Notes under the pieces: model-generated | What the model was told of the DNA's origin: nothing | Database searches by the model: none | The model's input: the letters and a program-made list of their open reading frames with translations, nothing else | Shown here: piece by piece, positions 61,915 to 64,000 of the stretch | Numbering within the stretch: position 1 is the first letter of the stretch | Layout: each line of letters starts with the position of its first letter | Position numbers and translations under genes: made by a program | Origin: Poritiphilus flavus | GTDB taxonomy: Bacteria > Bacteroidota > Bacteroidia > Flavobacteriales > Flavobacteriaceae | Length of the DNA: 64,000 bases | Direction of reading: 5' to 3' | Assembly: GCF_009901585.1 (NCBI RefSeq) | Contig: NZ_WXYO01000002.1 | Location: 218,769 to 282,768 of the forward strand

Positions 61915-62682
61915 ATGAATCCAAGGGAATCTCAATTACAAGCTTTAGACCGTCTTTTAACCATAATGGATGAACTACGCGCTCAGTGCCCATGGGATAA
62001 AAAGCAAACCATGCAAAGTTTGAGGTATTTGACCATAGAAGAGACCTATGAACTGGGAGATGCCATCTTGGATAATGATCTGCCGGAAGTGAAAAAAGAA
62101 CTTGGGGATCTGTTGTTGCATATTTTTTTCTATTCCAAGATCGCTTCAGAAACTAATGATTTTGATATTGCTGATGTGGCGCATGCCATCAGTGAAAAAC
62201 TGATTCACCGGCACCCTCATATCTATGGGGATATCAAGGCTGATGATGCGGAAACCGTTCAAAGGAATTGGGAGAATATCAAACTTAAAGAAGGCAAGAA
62301 GAGTGTCTTGGAAGGTGTTCCTAATAGCCTGCCGGCACTGGTAAAGGCCAATCGAATACAGGAAAAAGTAGCCGGTGTTGGATTTGATTGGGAACAGCCT
62401 GAGCAAGTTTGGGAAAAAGTCCAGGAAGAACTCTCAGAGTTTCAGGATGAGGTGAAATCAGGAGATCAGCAGAAGCTGGAGGCGGAGTTTGGGGACGTTC
62501 TTTTTTCAATGATCAACTATGCCAGGTTCCTGGGGATAAATCCCGAAAATGCCCTTGAAAAAACCAATAAAAAGTTCATCAAACGCTTTCAGTATCTGGA
62601 GTCGAAAGCCCAGGAAAACGGTAAGACATTAAAAGATATGTCCCTGGCGGAAATGGACGTCTACTGGGAAGAAGCGAAATAG
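61915..62682 (+). CDS. mazG: Nucleoside triphosphate pyrophosphohydrolase MazG
   Basis: Hydrolyses NTPs to NMP and pyrophosphate. At 255 residues it is a full-length tandem-MazG protein. The first domain has LRAQCPWDKKQTMQSLRYLTIEETYELGDAI and PEVKKELGDLLLHIFFYSKIA; the second has EELSEFQDEVKSGDQQKLEAEFGDVLFSMINYARFLG. Each domain carries the EExxE-type Mg-binding helices with ExxD. It is divergent from the Nramp-like gene and is followed by the repeat mosaic at the window end. Confidence 0.96.
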   Translation: MNPRESQLQALDRLLTIMDELRAQCPWDKKQTMQSLRYLTIEETYELGDAILDNDLPEVKKELGDLLLHIFFYSKIASETNDFDIADVAHAISEKLIHRHPHIYGDIKADDAETVQRNWENIKLKEGKKSVLEGVPNSLPALVKANRIQEKVAGVGFDWEQPEQVWEKVQEELSEFQDEVKSGDQQKLEAEFGDVLFSMINYARFLGINPENALEKTNKKFIKRFQYLESKAQENGKTLKDMSLAEMDVYWEEAK

Positions 62683-62749
62683 TTGCCAGTTGCCAGTTGG
62701 CAGTAGGCAGTAATCAGTGAGCAGTGGACAGTAAACAGTAATCAGTGAA

Positions 62750-63345
62750 CAGTAATCAGTGAACGGATCTTCCACAATCCATCATCCAACTGTCTAACCA
62801 TCTAAGGATCTAACCGTCTATCGGTCCTAATATCCAATCTTCAAATTTGCACATTCTCAAATTATCAAATTGATTAGGCTCTTTCTGCTTTTAAATTGCA
62901 GTACTAACGATTAACTTAAAGTTGGGGAGGGGTTTAGAACCCCGGTTTCAGTAAGCAGTTGGCAGTTGGCAGTCCTCCTTCGCCAAGGCTACGGAGGATG
63001 AGATCAGTAATCAGTGAACAGTAATCAGTAATCAGTGAGCAGTAATCAGTAAACAGTAATCAGTAATCAGTGAACTGATCTTCCACAATCCATCATCCAA
63101 CTGTCTAACCATCTAAGGATCTAACCGTCTATCGGTCCTAATATCCAATCTTCAAATTTGCACATTCTCAAATTATCAAATTGATTAGGCTCTTTCTGCT
63201 TTTAAATTGCAGTACTAACGATTAACTTAAAGTTGGGGAGGGGTTTAGAACCCCGGTTTCAGTAAGCAGTTGGCAGTTGGCAGTCCTCCTTCGCTAAAGC
63301 TACGGAGGATGAGATCAGTAATCAGTGAACAGTAATCAGTGAACA
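62750..63345 (+). repeat. Tandem duplication, unit 311 bp
   Basis: The stretch around 62766 is repeated at 63077 with an offset of 311 bp and only a few differences over about 270 bases (for example CGCCAAGGC against CGCTAAAGC in the palindrome). Each unit contains heptamers, octamers, one GGGGTT element (62881-62943 and 63191-63254) and one palindrome (62973-62998 and 63284-63309). Confidence 0.95.
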
Positions 63346-63423
63346 GTAAACAGTGAACAGTGAACAGTCCTCCTTCGCTAAAAGCTTCGGCGGATAAATC
63401 CAGTGAACAATGAACTGTGCTTG

Positions 63424-64000
63424 GGACAACTATCAATCGTCTAACAATCCAACTGTCTAAACATCTAGCCCTCCAATAAGTCCAACCGCCTAACTAATCC
63501 CACTGTCTGGCAAGTCTAGCACGTCTAACCGTCCCACCATCTAACAAGTCCATCCGTCCAACACGTTCAGCTGTCCACCCATCTAACCGTCTAACTGGTC
63601 CAACCATCTAACAAGTCCCATCATCCACCCATCTACCCGTCTAACCGTCCCACCATCTAACAAGTCCCTCCATCCACCCATCTAACCGTCTAACTGGTCC
63701 AACCGTCCAACCGTCCATCCAACAGTCTAACCGTCTAACAAGTCCAACACATCTGGACATCCACCCATCTACCCGTCTAACAAGACCCACCGTCCAACAA
63801 GTCCAACACATCCACCCATCTACCCGTCTAACAAGACCCACCGTCCAACAAGTCCAACACATCCACCCATCCACCTATCTAACCGTCTAACTGGTCCAAC
63901 CGTCGAACCATCCGACAGTCTAACCATCCACCCATCTAACCGTCTAACTAGTCCAACCATCCAACCGTCCATCCACCCATCTAACTAGTCCAATCGTCTA
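63424..64000 (+). repeat. Degenerate octamer array running off the window
   Basis: Consecutive 8-bp (some 9-bp) units such as CGTCTAAC, CATCTAAC, AAGTCCAA and CGTCCAAC, for more than 570 bp. It is the same class as 49444-49595 and may continue beyond the window. Confidence 0.9.

Larger units (their letters stand above)
62683..64000. repeat. Repeat mosaic at the window end (62.7-64.0 kb)
   Basis: There is no credible gene. In order: CAGTNNN heptamers from mazG onward, an octamer patch, an inverted GGGGTT element, the 26-bp palindrome, then a second copy of all of this, a third palindrome (63368-63394), and finally an octamer array with occasional 9-mers that runs off the window. Reading frames here are translations of repeat units. 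Confidence 0.9.

Noticed and set aside
63641-63874. A 77-codon minus-strand frame rich in Trp and Gly
   Set aside because: It is a translation of the octamer array, with a strict period and no real protein features.
63424-64000. Possible CRISPR array because of regular short repeats
   Set aside because: The period is 8 bp (sometimes 9) with no spacers, and no cas genes are in view.

Overview
The window is chromosomal DNA from a member of the Bacteroidota, almost certainly family Flavobacteriaceae. The evidence is three consecutive secreted proteins with C-terminal type IX secretion (type B) sorting domains, several promoters with the Bacteroidota -7 box TAnnTTTG (sucC, ruvX, dapD, ctaA, mazG and others), weak or absent Shine-Dalgarno sequences, and a DUF5606 protein. 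No rRNA, tRNA, CRISPR array, prophage or intact insertion sequence was seen. Most genes are housekeeping or secreted-protein genes.

Layout. 0-5 kb: 5' part of catalase-peroxidase katG, divergent from a compact molybdate-uptake operon (modA, mop, modB, modC) that ends at a very long hairpin terminator. 5-13.7 kb: ketopantoate reductase, a SIMPL protein, an ankyrin protein, then a locus holding a PLP decarboxylase, a CRTAC1-type calcium-repeat protein, a beta-propeller lipoprotein, a secreted PAP2 phosphatase and an ArsR-type repressor. Four copies of one palindrome lie 6-12 bp before four of the start codons, so this looks like a local ArsR regulon. 13.7-21 kb: thioredoxin-like protein, lysA, LON-domain protein, sucC, a tandem pair of small secreted paralogues, DUF1456, TerB-like and Hsp20 proteins. 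21-31 kb: a minus-strand run of an ABC transporter, three type IX-secreted proteins and uvrB.

31-43 kb: a protein with a possible kinase fold, NdpA, a pRiA4b ORF-3-like protein, heme A synthase, a CCA-type nucleotidyltransferase, a threonylcarbamoyl-AMP synthase, and a cell-surface sugar cluster (NeuB-like synthase, a CMP-nonulosonate synthetase fused to a HAD phosphatase, a GT52-like glycosyltransferase, two GT2 enzymes), then dapD. 43-48 kb: ruvX, def, a DUF5606 protein and a 1133-residue TolB-propeller/amidohydrolase. 49.7-61.8 kb: mostly minus-strand exported or catabolic hydrolases (esterase, GH20 hexosaminidase, SGNH and alpha/beta hydrolases, beta-lactamase-like hydrolase, phytanoyl-CoA dioxygenase-like, DUF1080, SMP-30, D-aminoacylase) with an atypical Nramp-like transporter. 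mazG follows.

Four long intergenic stretches (16.4-17.0, 32.2-32.9, 48.4-49.7 and 62.7-64.0 kb) are mosaics of the same short parts: degenerate 7-bp and 8-bp tandem repeats, a roughly 26-bp palindrome, and a roughly 60-bp GGGGTT-hairpin element. The same palindrome runs in frame through the 3' end of the D-aminoacylase gene. A 152-bp near-identical inverted pair (32.4 and 49.2 kb) flanks 17 kb, and a 311-bp unit is tandemly duplicated near 63 kb. The ArsR operator set and this repeat system are the two least ordinary things in the window.
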